A stretch of 64,000 nt of DNA, from contig OU452212.1 of NCBI GenBank assembly GCA_911728435.2, positions 3,912,563 through 3,976,562 on the forward strand, given 5' to 3'. Source of the DNA: Apoderus coryli (taxonomy: Eukaryota; Arthropoda; Insecta; Coleoptera; Attelabidae). Of the stretch, positions 36,052 through 45,420 are shown in pieces (within the stretch, counting starts at the first letter, position 1; every line of letters starts with the position of its first letter). The notes under the pieces were generated by a model. That model was given only the letters and a program-made list of their open reading frames with translations. It searched no databases and was not told the origin of the DNA. A program made the position numbers and the translations under genes.

Positions 36052-36606
36052 ATGGCTCTTTTTGTTGGAGAAGTTCGACCGGCAAAAAAAATGTTGTGTT
36101 CCCAACTGTAAGACTAAGAATGGTAGTTTTTTCCGATTTCCGAACCCTAATAAAGAACCAGAAATGCTAATAAAATGGTTGGCAAATATAAACAACCCCC
36201 GTTTATTTAACATTCCTTTTGATAAACTACTTAAAAGTTATCTAGTGTGTGCGAAACATTTTGTTCCGGATGATTTACAGTTTGGGTGTCGAAGAGGCCT
36301 TCAATGTAATGCAACACCAATATTACATCTTAATACAGGTAACGCACCTCTATCAAATGTGGTACATGTTTTTATGAAATAATTGAATTTATAGAGGAGG
36401 CACCTGGTCCAAAACGAAGAAAATTGGAACCCTCTAGTTGTGGCATAGACATAAGTACTGGACCTACCACATCAAAGGAATCCGTCGGTGACCCTAGTAT
36501 AAGTTACCCCATGGTCATCGATGACATGCCTAGCTCTAGCACATCGAAAGAATATTCCAAGAACGTAACTAGTCCAAGCTGCCTGTTATTTTATTTATTT
36601 TTTTAA
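36052..36606 (+). pseudogene. THAP-domain protein gene, one-base indel
   Basis: ATG at 36052 opens MALFVGEVRPAKK; an A8 run at 36084-36091 has one A too many, after which the frame carries a complete THAP zinc finger. Visible are C-(x3-4)-C at CCVPNC, SFFRFPNP, the invariant W in IKWLANI, the C-x2-H pair in LVCAKHFVPDDL and the end box NATPILHL. An intron (GTAACGC to TTTATAG, 36340-36397) fits: joining ACAG to AGGAGGC gives TEEAPGPKRRKLE, a basic nuclear-signal-like stretch, then a Ser/Pro tail ending in a stop at about 36604. THAP fingers bind DNA and head P-superfamily transposases and some host regulators. No transposase domain follows, so it is a truncated P-like copy or a small THAP gene. 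Confidence 0.8.
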
Positions 36607-37290
36607 ATTATAAACTTTATTGTGCACCTACTACCTACTTTTTGACTAAGTTAAAATGTAAAATAATATTGCTAATGGTGCGTTTCTATTTTAATAATAA
36701 ATGTTTTATAATAATAATTGTTTTTTTTCGATCCCATTAATGTTTTGTGTCGTGTAACATATAATGGTGCAACTTTATTTGTAGTTTTTCAAAAATATTT
36801 TCAACACTATCTCGTTTTAATAATTTTTTGAAAAACTACAATTAATAGTTGCATCATAATATGTAACTATTTAAATTTATTGGAAATATTCATCACTAAT
36901 ATTATTTTAAATTTCCCGCCAAAACTAATTTATGAGTATGCGACACATCAATAGATGGCGCTTCTTTTAGTCCAGATTGTTAACATTGCAATTCGTGTTC
37001 CAAAAGAGTATGTTTTGTGGTTTTGATACTTAGTTTGTTTGTTTTAACATCGAAAAAGTGTATCTAGGGAAAAAGAGACAGTTAAAGATAAGAAGTACTA
37101 AGATGAAGGAAGAAAGCGTTCGTGGTTCGTTCATGCATCAAAGAAAAACTGATCGACCTTATAACAATTATGTTATTGTTAGTAACTAGTAAATTAGTTA
37201 AGGATGTATGTTATGAACCATTTGCGATAGTTAAGTTAAAATTAAAATACAGTCTACTAACGTTTAATTGAAACAGTTGTGACGTAATCG
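36607..37290. other. downstream of the THAP gene
   Basis: Contains AATAATAAATG near 36705 that could act as a poly(A) site. Otherwise AT-rich with no recognised feature. Confidence 0.3.
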
Positions 37291-37355
37291 TGCCTCCGTA
37301 GCTCAAGCTGGTGGTGGTTTTTAGGTTTCACAACAACCCTCAGGCCTGGGCGCCA
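37291..37355 (+). repeat. tRNA-like SINE head
   Basis: CCTCCGTAGCTCAAGCTGGT matches a tRNA A box well. The expected B-box position (around GGCCTGGGCGCC) is poor. Likely a SINE remnant. Confidence 0.4.
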
Positions 37356-38867
37356 GCTAAAATTAAAATTTTAACAGAGGATAGGGGAATGGAGCTGTAC
37401 AAGACGTGCAACGCTACTACTAAATAAATTTATTTTAATATTATGTAGCGAAAAGAAAAAACAGTGAAATAATATGTGTACAATAATAAACTATTTACAA
37501 AAAAGAAATATAGGTTAATATTTGTCTTGACTTTTTTTTTTAGACTTAATCAATAATAAGTATTTGTGAAACTGTTGAATTTAAATTTAATAACTAAAAT
37601 AATATAAATAAAAAACTTACAAAATTTGGTATAATACCAGCTACCAAGATTGATTACAAAATGTTGTATCGGCCCTCACGTGATGTGATTGGGATCCGGC
37701 TTTTATTGGTTGGGTTGGGTTGGGGTGGTTAAATAAATTTAATTTTCGTATATCTTTGCTGTTTTGCTTTTCGTTTACCAATGCCCTTTTTAAATCGCAA
37801 ATTTAGACACCCTCTACCTATTTTAATATCGGGCGTAGGTGCTCCCTTTGAAAAACTAAGTGGTGACAAAAAATAAATGGAACCATATATGTGGACACAT
37901 TAAAATCCAACACATTCAAACATTTAGAAAAATTTACTTTAAAAAATTAAAAATACGAGGATAGTTCACAAAGTAATTATTAAATCTATCCTCAAAAAAC
38001 TGACCGTTACACAGTGTTGTTTTAATCACCAATTCAACCTATGTTGGTTATGAGCTATTGAGGCCTTTATGTGTAACAACAAATGACAACCAATAAGAAA
38101 CAACAAATATTTTACAACTCATTTTCGAGAACCTTACATAAAATTACAATGCATGTGCGTTTAATTTGTCAGCCAGTATTACAAATAACGCAACAGTTTT
38201 AAGTTCGCCATTAGCCTCTACTGCATTTATAATATAAAGATAACAACCAGCACAAATTAAACAAAGAATTTAAACTTGCATGGAACCTGAAAACCTTTTG
38301 TATCAGTGTCAGACTAAAAACTTTGCAGACTGCCCTTGTTCGTAATATTAAGATATATAACGTTATATTATTCGGTAAATTTCCAACAAGTGACCGTAAA
38401 TGTGGCTTTCAGCACCATGAAACAATGGCCTATAAAATACAATGTTTGCTTGGATAATAAGTGTATCGACCATTCTATATAGTTTCTACACAGTTTCGGA
38501 GCTGTGGCGCATAAGGCGTATTAATACTATATAAGAGACCGCACTAAATTATTTACCAATATTACCGTTAATAATCTGATGAATAACGGAATAATTATTT
38601 TAGCCTAAGAGTTTCCATGACATTTTTGATTTTATAGTAGTTCAGGTTGAACTACGTATATTGTAACAAAATAGAACACCACACGTCACTGGTACTATGT
38701 AATTTCGTGCCATATATAGGATAGTTTATATCCTTATTTCAATAGTTCTGAGTAACGAAACTATAGGGTTTTAAGGGCATTTTCTAAGAAATAATATACT
38801 TTTGGTGTATATTATTTTAGATTGTAAATGTCTCAACATATCTTTTAAGTAATAAAGCTATTAACAA
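37356..38867. other. intron 1, no recognised feature
   Basis: AT-rich with no ORF of note. Confidence 0.4.
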
Positions 38868-39440
38868 TAGTATATTGTGCAACGAACATGAAATGACATA
38901 TATTTCCACGAGTATGATCGTTTGCAGCATGAGCCGCAGGCGAGTGCTGCAAATCATACGAGTAGGAAATGGTCATTTCATGTGAGTTTCAGACTATAGT
39001 TTTTCTACGCCTGTTTTAATGCTTTTGAATAAATTTAACATAATTTTTAGGAAAATATTTGTTTTTCGAAACTTACCCTTGTTAGCGTATAAGCCTAAAT
39101 ACGATAAATTACAAGTATTAAATTGACTAGGTGGTGATAAACTATATTCACTATCACTGTTTTGAAATTAGCAAAATACTTAATTATTATTAATTATAAA
39201 TACCAAAACTGTCAATTTGGTGTTTGTATTTTCGGCGTTGCTATGGTGATTTTTCATGCCCGCCGCTACTTTGGTCATTACCAGGAAATTTTATCCGTGC
39301 GTAATAATATTTCCCACTAGTTGCTAGGCAAATATTATTACGCACGGGTAAATGATAAACAGCATTACAATGTACTACATTGTCACATCATGATTGAACA
39401 TATAATAAAGGCATTTAAAGCCAGTCGTAGAAAAAACCTT
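38868..39440. mobile_element. hairpin-ended non-autonomous element (copy 2)
   Basis: Starts ATAGTATATT, then a hairpin (38887-38982) with outer stem CATGAAATGAC/GTCATTTCATG, an inner stem TTTGCAGCA/TGCTGCAAA and apex TGAGCCGCAGGCGAG. CTATAGTTTTTCTACGCCTG follows; its inverse CAGTCGTAGAAAAA closes the element near 39435. A second hairpin near the right end (39295-39347) has a perfect 18-bp stem CCGTGCGTAATAATATTT. No coding sequence. Confidence 0.65.
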
Positions 39441-39663
39441 TTTTCGGTCAAAAGCAATACATTGTTTTAAAATTCATGCTTTTCTAAAGATCATATTTTT
39501 TTTTGTTTCCTTTTCTTTGTTTAACTTTTGTGGCATAAAGTTACAATATTTTTTTTCAGTTTACTTTTTTTTTTGGGTGTTCGGTTCTTATAAAAATTCC
39601 ACTTTACACAACTTCTCTACATAAAAATATTCATATTTATTTTCGTCACTATCAAACAAAAGC

Positions 39664-39708
39664 ATAACAAACGACGTTTCGTTACTAATTAGTAACTTCC
39701 TCAGGTTG
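39664..39708 (-). ncRNA. hammerhead-like core in left foldback arm
   Basis: Minus strand: CTGAGGA, then stem II from the perfect palindrome GTTACTAATTAGTAAC, then GAAA-CG-TC-GTTTG. The core CUGANGA and GAAA are intact. GTC is the preferred cleavage triplet, and ACGT could serve as an intermolecular stem III. Stem I is weak. Confidence 0.5.
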
Positions 39709-39822
39709 AAACAACATTTTTTTTTCCCCTTTCCTTTCTAACACAAATTCGTTTGTTATTTTATTGATACTGACGTATTGGAATTTGTGTTAGAAAGGAA
39801 AGGGGGAAAAAAAATGTTGTTT

Positions 39823-39866
39823 CAACCTGAGGAAGTTACTAATTAGTAACGAAACGTCGTTTGTTA
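39823..39866 (+). ncRNA. hammerhead-like core in right foldback arm
   Basis: Same sequence as the left-arm copy but on the plus strand: CTGAGGA at 39827-39833, stem II GTTACTAATTAGTAAC at 39835-39850, GAAACGTC at 39851-39858. Confidence 0.5.
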
Positions 39867-40167
39867 TGATTTTTGTTTGATAGTGACGAAAATAAATATG
39901 ATTATTTTTATGTAGAGAAGTTGTGGAAAGAGGAATTTTTATAAGAACCGAACACCCCAAAAAAAATTAAACTGAAAAAAAATTAGAATAGCGGTTCAAG
40001 AATAATAAAAAATAAATAAGTTACAATATTTATGATATAACAGTGGTGGCGATTTGCTCAGGATTGTTTTCCTTAACATTGTCGAAATACCTACCTATTA
40101 AGTAGGCGCAATTTTCTCGAGAACTCTGGAAGTAAATTCCAAAAGTAAGCTATAGCTGTAAAGAACA

Positions 40168-40445
40168 TAATAAAATGCTTTCAAATGATGTTCCACTCGA
40201 CCTTTATTGCTATTTAAGAATTTTGCGGTTGTGTGCACCTCTATCACAAGGATAAAGCGATTTTAATGAACAACCATTCTACGATTGCTCTAAACTCATA
40301 CACCAAAATCTAGCTCAATAGGATGAGGCATTTATAGGCGCTATCGTGGAAGAATATATGCAGACACACCGACAGACAGACTTCCATCTGGAAATGGTCC
40401 TAGTCGTCTCAGAGGACGCGTTCACAGTACTTTACCTGGGTCGGG
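40168..40445 (+). repeat. dispersed repeat R34, copy 2
   Basis: Matches the minus strand of 34813-35106 (CAAAATCTAGCTCAATAGGA, GACAGACAGACTTCCATCTG). The orientation is opposite to copy 1. Confidence 0.75.
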
Positions 40446-41077
40446 AAGTAAGATGAATATGAAGTTAAGTCAGAGGTCACTTGAGTTCTTTTTAGTTGAT
40501 ACATTTCATTTTTATGATCTTAGATAGAAAGAATTTCAATGTCTTCTTTTAAACAAAGTCTATGTAGGTATATAGAAGATTCAGAAACTACTACTACTAC
40601 TTTTTATGTTGATGTTACCGACATGCTTGTAAAAATATAAATCATTCTGTCGGAAAACACATTATCTACCTATTGACCTTACATTTTTCACTTGTCTGCA
40701 CATTTATTTAATATTGAGGCAGTTATTCCAGTGATATACAAAACTGTCAAAACCTGAAAATTGCTTTTTCAATTGGTACGTTAAGCTACGCGAAAATGGA
40801 ATATAACGATTCTGTGTTAAATTTCATTTAACAGTGACGCCCCGCCGATTTTTATTGTGTAAATTTTACAAGCATCTAAGCCATCAGACTTTTATATTTA
40901 AATTCTACGTAACATTTATTATTTACTATTTATTGACGTTGAATTTTATAAAAGTGTAGATTGAAACGTGTTAAAAGTTAATTTTAAAAATATTTTTAAA
41001 TTAGGTACCTCCCTACACAGACTGTTCTGAATATATGAAACGTACCAGAGTTGTATTCTTTAATAGAATACATACTG

Positions 41078-41600
41078 TGGCATATGTTAGTAGCTAACAG
41101 AATTCGTAGGCCCCATTGTATTTCGTGAAAGGGTTTGGGAGCTATGATTTTTTTAGTTTGATCGTAGACATAAGGGGTTAGTTTCTAAATATATACTTGG
41201 GCTAAGTAACACACACTTTGTGCGTTATTTAGCTCTTGTAAATATTTTGGCATATGTTAGTAGCTAATAAAATTCGTAGGCCCCATTCTATTTTGTGAAA
41301 GGGTTTGGGAGTTTGGCCGTAGACATAAGGGGTTAGTTTCTAACTATGTACTTGGGCTAAGTAACACAGAGTTTGTGCGTTATTTAGCACTAGTACGTAT
41401 GGTTGCATATGGTAATAGCTAATAAAATTCACAGGCAGCATTCTATTTTATAAATGGCCTTCGGAGCTATGATATATTTTCTTTTCTAGACATAGGGTAG
41501 TTTTCAAATTATTTGAATAAAATATCTTAATGGCTAAAAAAAATCACAAGCAGCAACTAATTTTGTAAAAAAGTTTCGGAGCACAAGGGATTTTTCTAAC
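41078..41600 (+). repeat. tandem repeat, ~170-bp unit, 3-4 decaying copies
   Basis: Units start at about 41078, 41248, 41404 and 41531, each with a form of TGGCATATGTTAGTAGCTAA followed by AAATTCGTAGGCCCCATT, GAAAGGGTTTGGGAG and ACATAAGGGGTTAGTTTCTA. The spacing shrinks (170, 156, 127) and similarity falls from left to right. Confidence 0.85.
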
Positions 41601-42999
41601 CTAATAAATTTAAATATTATTTATTTAGAGGTTATGTTTACTGTTATATGCGAATGCACCTGTTTATTAAATTATTAAGTATTACAATTGGTTCTAATAT
41701 TATTATATATTTATTTCAGTCCACAATAGTATAAAAATTATTTTCTATAAATCTGCAGGGTTGCTATGCGCATAATTGCAAAAATGATCAAATTGTTGAC
41801 ATCAAGTGAAAGCGACGTTAGATTCTCAGGTCATTGATTTTGTTGCTGAATTTTAAACCAAACTCAACTGTAAATGAGATGTACCCCCATGAATGTACAT
41901 TATACTATCAAATTATAAAATCTTAATTGAATTTAAAAACATGTTGTTAGCAAGATTAATAACTTATTTCCTTTATACATGGTGTAATATCATACGCTGG
42001 GCATCAAATGCGATATATGTCGCCCAAAAGATTAATTGACTGTAATGGTCTGAATGGGGAGGAACGCAACGTTTGATAACACTTATCTTACATTCTTTTG
42101 CGTCATATACGAGTATGTATACCTAGTTCGTAGTATAAGGTAAATATATAAAATTATATAATTGCCATTTATCATACCTTTCCATATATGATATTGTGAG
42201 CATTGGCGTAAATAAGGGGGATTAGAATTATACAAATTTCAAACCACTTTCAGAGGTTTGCTGTTGAATTAAGTTTAAGTAACAACCTTTTCTCAACAAA
42301 TTTTTAATATTAAACTTCTTACATGACCTTCATAAATCGTAAATCGTCTCTGTGGTCTTTACACACATAAATTGAAGTCATACGGTCTCTCCTCAAGTCA
42401 AGACCAAACTTTATTTTAGAGTTTTATAAAAGACAATAACATATTTTCGTGGTCTTCAAAAAATGTCCTTAACATTGGGTGAATATATATTAGTTTAAAA
42501 ATTAAAATAAAACTAAGCTTTTTACTGTAACTGATACTGCATGAAAATTTTTCAGTCTCTCTTGAAAAACCGTTATAAGTGAGTACTTGTAGTTACCAAG
42601 TTAGTGTGTTCCTAAAGTTGAAGTTCGTAAGGAAAAGGGACGTGCTAGTTTTTACTTTTACCATTTTACACAAAGTATTTACTTAATTTCTCTTATCTTT
42701 CTTGTTGTTTAATATCAACTATGTAGTCATATTTTGGGGTCTAGGCTATTAATTCAGGGCTTGGCTGGAAAAAAAGTCTTTCTTGCTATGCCAAACTTTT
42801 GCAATCATTTATTCCTTCATCACGGCTACAAACAAATATGACAAAACTGTTAACTGTTAACTACAATTTAAGAACAGGTATAAAACTTTACCTTTGGTAT
42901 GCGAATTTGAGTTAATTGAATTGAAAAACATCGAAAAAAGACAAATTGTAGCAAGGTACATGAACAACAAAAACATAAGCTCGTGTTAAAACTTTATTA
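41601..42999. other. intron 1, no recognised feature
   Basis: AT-rich with no recognisable coding or repeat structure. Confidence 0.4.
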
Positions 43000-43600
43000 G
43001 ATTATGAATACCATAAAAAATATTACTCGATATTGAAATTCAACCAGTTTGGATAACAACCACCCATTATCTCTAATCTTCTTTAACAAAATAGATAATT
43101 AACAATTACTAGTTGTGATGGTTTTGTTCGATGCATTATTTACGCTTATACTGAATCCATGACAGGAAACCGCCGACTTCAGCTCTATCCAAGCTTTGCT
43201 ATTAACTCAACTATGAACCACCAGCACCTCATTCCCGCTGCTGCTTTTCCAAGTTTTCTTCTGGGTAATTTTGCGTGAACAGATCCGTGATATCTGAAGT
43301 TTTGTAAATTTGTTTTTACAGTATTTGGAGTTGATTTTCTTTGAGCAATCCATGATATCTGAAGTTTTTTTAAAATAGTTTTTTACAGTATTTGGAGTTG
43401 ATCTTTTCTTTTGAGGATATCGTTGCGCAAAAATCTCCCACACTCTTGTTAAAACTTTATTACATTCCCCATAAATAATAAAAAGATTTAAATAATTTTC
43501 GTTGGTGTAATTTAAACGATAAAGAATATCACTCGATATTGACATTCAACCACCCATTACCACTAATCTACTTTAACCAACATCATAATTAACAATTTTT
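43000..43600 (-). pseudogene. DUF4817-type transposase N-terminal relic, copy 1
   Basis: Minus-strand ORF 43207-43545 encodes LNYTNENYLNLFIIYGECNK followed by VLTRVWEIFAQRYPQKKRS. This is the helix-turn-helix DUF4817 pattern (YT.EEY.D....YG...GNA..A...Y..RYP.R..P) that heads IS630-like insect transposases. A 60-65-bp internal tandem duplication (GATATCTGAAGTTTT units near 43288 and 43350) interrupts it. Flanking non-coding DNA also matches copy 2 at 44890-45420. Confidence 0.75.
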
Positions 43601-43638
43601 TTTCCTTGTTTATTCTTGAACGGTAATCCTAATATTTT

Positions 43639-43674
43639 TCATTTGATTTTTCTTGGGGTGTTTGGTTCTTATAT
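43639..43674. repeat. left tip of a foldback element
   Basis: TCTTGGGGTGTTTGGTTCTTATA matches, with few changes, the outer end of the 39549-39984 foldback, then stops abruptly where the hairpin element begins. Confidence 0.65.
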
Positions 43675-44300
43675 AGTATATTAAGTATTGAGAACAGTAA
43701 GTGTAGTTTACCGATCGACGACAATGTTTGGGTGTACTGAGCGAAGCGAATACGCCAAAATTGGAGAAGATCGGTAAACTACTTACTGTTTGAGATGCTT
43801 ATACTATTTTTTGTACGATCGAAATAGCTGAAATTGCAGTTTTATTATTTTTAATAATTATTATTTTCAATTAAATACAAATTCAGGTTAGCTGAATACC
43901 CTCTACAAAGTTGCAGTTGAACCACAGTATAATAAATAATACAGTATTCTGACTTTCCGCTTGCGAGCTGTCCTGCGCATATCGTCGCGCATGCCGCCAT
44001 TATGGGTTAAAACGTCACAATAATCGCAGTGACGTAGATAGATACCGTTCACTCCTGTGTTCAATATATAGTTCATTGTCGGCGTGTACGAGATAAATAA
44101 ATATTGTGTTTGTAATCTAATTCTGTGTTTTTGGTATAGTGTTCGTGAAAATTAAAAGAATTTTATTTTTATTAACGTATCTTATGATTAATACAATGAA
44201 TAATCAGGGAGGACATGTATGTGCTGCAAAATGTTGTCCCAATAAGCGGTAAACTTGCACTAAACATTTTTTTCGCTTCCCCACAAATCCTGTTAGGTGA
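43672..44300 (+). mobile_element. hairpin-ended element (copy 3) carrying a P-like THAP exon
   Basis: Starts TATAGTATATTAAGTATTGA, as in copy 1. The hairpin spans 43696-43787 (stem GTAGTTTACCGATC/GATCGGTAAACTAC) with apex ACTGAGCGAAGCGAATACG, and the larger palindrome extends to 43806. It is followed by an AT-rich leader and a THAP exon at 44196. The right end was not found. Confidence 0.55.
44196..44296 (+). pseudogene. THAP-domain first exon, stop codon inside
   Basis: ATG at 44196 opens MNNQGGHVCAAKCCPNKR, then TAA, then in the same frame TCTKHFFRFPTNPVR and a consensus donor AG|GTGAGTAA at 44296. C-x3-CC followed by FFRFP is the beginning of a THAP zinc finger, and a splice junction at this point is plausible for P-superfamily/THAP genes. 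The stop and the absence of later exons show it is dead. Confidence 0.7.
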
Positions 44301-44519
44301 GTAATAAGTAAAAATAAACATGAATACTAGATAATTTTACGTTTATAACAACTATTTGTATAACCGTAAAATTTATATTACGACATGGCAGTATCTAATA
44401 TGTTTTTAAACTAAATGAAAGTAAAACATAAACACAAGTTGTCTCGTGGCGAGATAGCATATAACGCAATCAGCTAGGGGTTATATTATTGACAATATAT
44501 ATATGGCCCTTGTTTGACT

Positions 44520-44690
44520 AAAATTGCTGAGAACAGGATTCAGTTGATGCAGAATTCAGGCACACGGCTTGTATGTGGAATTCGTAGGGGTGAAAGAGGC
44601 TAGCAATAAGATTAAGGAAATCGGCTGGTTAAGAATGAAACAACGTCGGATTTGCATTCACTAATTTTGATTAATAAAAATAACCCTGTA
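44520..44690 (+). pseudogene. CR1/Jockey RT C-terminal fragment
   Basis: Reads LTKIAENRIQLMQNSGTRLV then CGIRRGERG, and after a frame change KEIGWLNMKQRR..HSLILINK. This is the IQ..QN...R.I.G.RR.EH...L..I.WL....RR....L.LI.K segment near the end of these RTs. Confidence 0.75.
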
Positions 44691-44732
44691 TAATAAAAAT
44701 TATCTAAAATAATGTATGTAATTTCAGAAAGA

Positions 44733-44900
44733 TTGTTTAACCTGAAGGAGTTACTACGTAGTAACGAAACGTCGTTGTTATCGTTTTATTTAATTATTTG
44801 ACGAAAATAAAGATGGATATTCTTTATTTAAAAAAAAAGTTTTGTAAAAGTAATTTTTATAAGAACCGAATACCCCAAGAAAAATCAACTGAAAAAATAT
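44733..44900. repeat. right arm of a foldback element, with a hammerhead-like core
   Basis: Matches the right arm of 39549-39984: AACCTGAAGG, ACGAAATAAAGA-like middle, TTTTTATAAGAACCGAATAC, CCCAAGAAAAATCAACTGAA. Together with 43639-43674 it brackets the P-like and RT fragments. Confidence 0.75.
44737..44778 (+). ncRNA. hammerhead-like core, one-base insertion
   Basis: CTGAAGGA (one base more than CUGANGA), stem II GTTACTACGTAGTAAC (perfect palindrome), GAAA-CG-TC-GTTGT. The same family as 39823-39866. The compensated change in the stem II loop region (CTACGTAG versus CTAATTAG) keeps the palindrome. Confidence 0.45.
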
Positions 44901-45420
44901 AATTAACAACTATTAGTTAATAATAGTTACCCTTATACTGGATCCAGGACAGGAAACCACCGACTTCAGCTCAGTTTTCTTCTGGGTAATTTTGCGTCAA
45001 CAAATTCGTAATGTCTGAAGTTTTGTAAAATAGTTTTTCCAGCATTTGGAGATTTTTTCTGTTGAGGATATCGTTGCGCAAAAGTCTCCCAAGCTCTTGT
45101 TAAAACTTTATTACATTCCACATAAATAATAAAAATAATTAAATAATCTTCGTTAGTGTAATTTAAACGTGATTGCATTATGAATACGACAAAGAATAGC
45201 ACTCGATATTAACATTCAACCAGTTTTGATAACAACCACACATTATCTCTAATCTCCTTTAACAAAAACATAATTAACAATTATTAGTTAATAACCCGTG
45301 GTTTTGTTCGATGCATTAGTTACCATTATACTAAATCCATGACAGGAAACCGCCGACTTCAGCTTTATCCAAGAGCTTCCTATTAACTCAACTATGAGCC
45401 ACCCCCTCATTCCCTCTCCT
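44890..45420 (-). pseudogene. DUF4817-type transposase N-terminal relic, copy 2
   Basis: Minus-strand ORF 44966-45202 encodes LNYTNEDYLIIFIIYVECNK, then VLTRAWETFAQRYPQQKKSP. Flanks match copy 1, including GACAGGAAACCGCCGACTTC, which in this copy occurs at both ends (44950 and 45341), so the copy itself may be a partial tandem duplicate. It lacks the duplication seen in copy 1. Confidence 0.75.

Larger units (their letters stand above)
39549..39984. mobile_element. foldback element with ~200-bp arms
   Basis: Arms 39549-39750 and 39781-39984 are nearly perfect inverted copies separated by a 30-base loop. The outer ends carry GGTGTTCGGTTCTTATAAAA or its complement. Each arm contains a hammerhead-like core facing outward. 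Fragments of the same element lie at 43639-43674 and 44733-44900. Confidence 0.9.

Noticed and set aside
41078..41600. CRISPR-like array
   Set aside because: The repeats are long (~130-170 bp) and contiguous, without short direct repeats and unique spacers; eukaryotic context.
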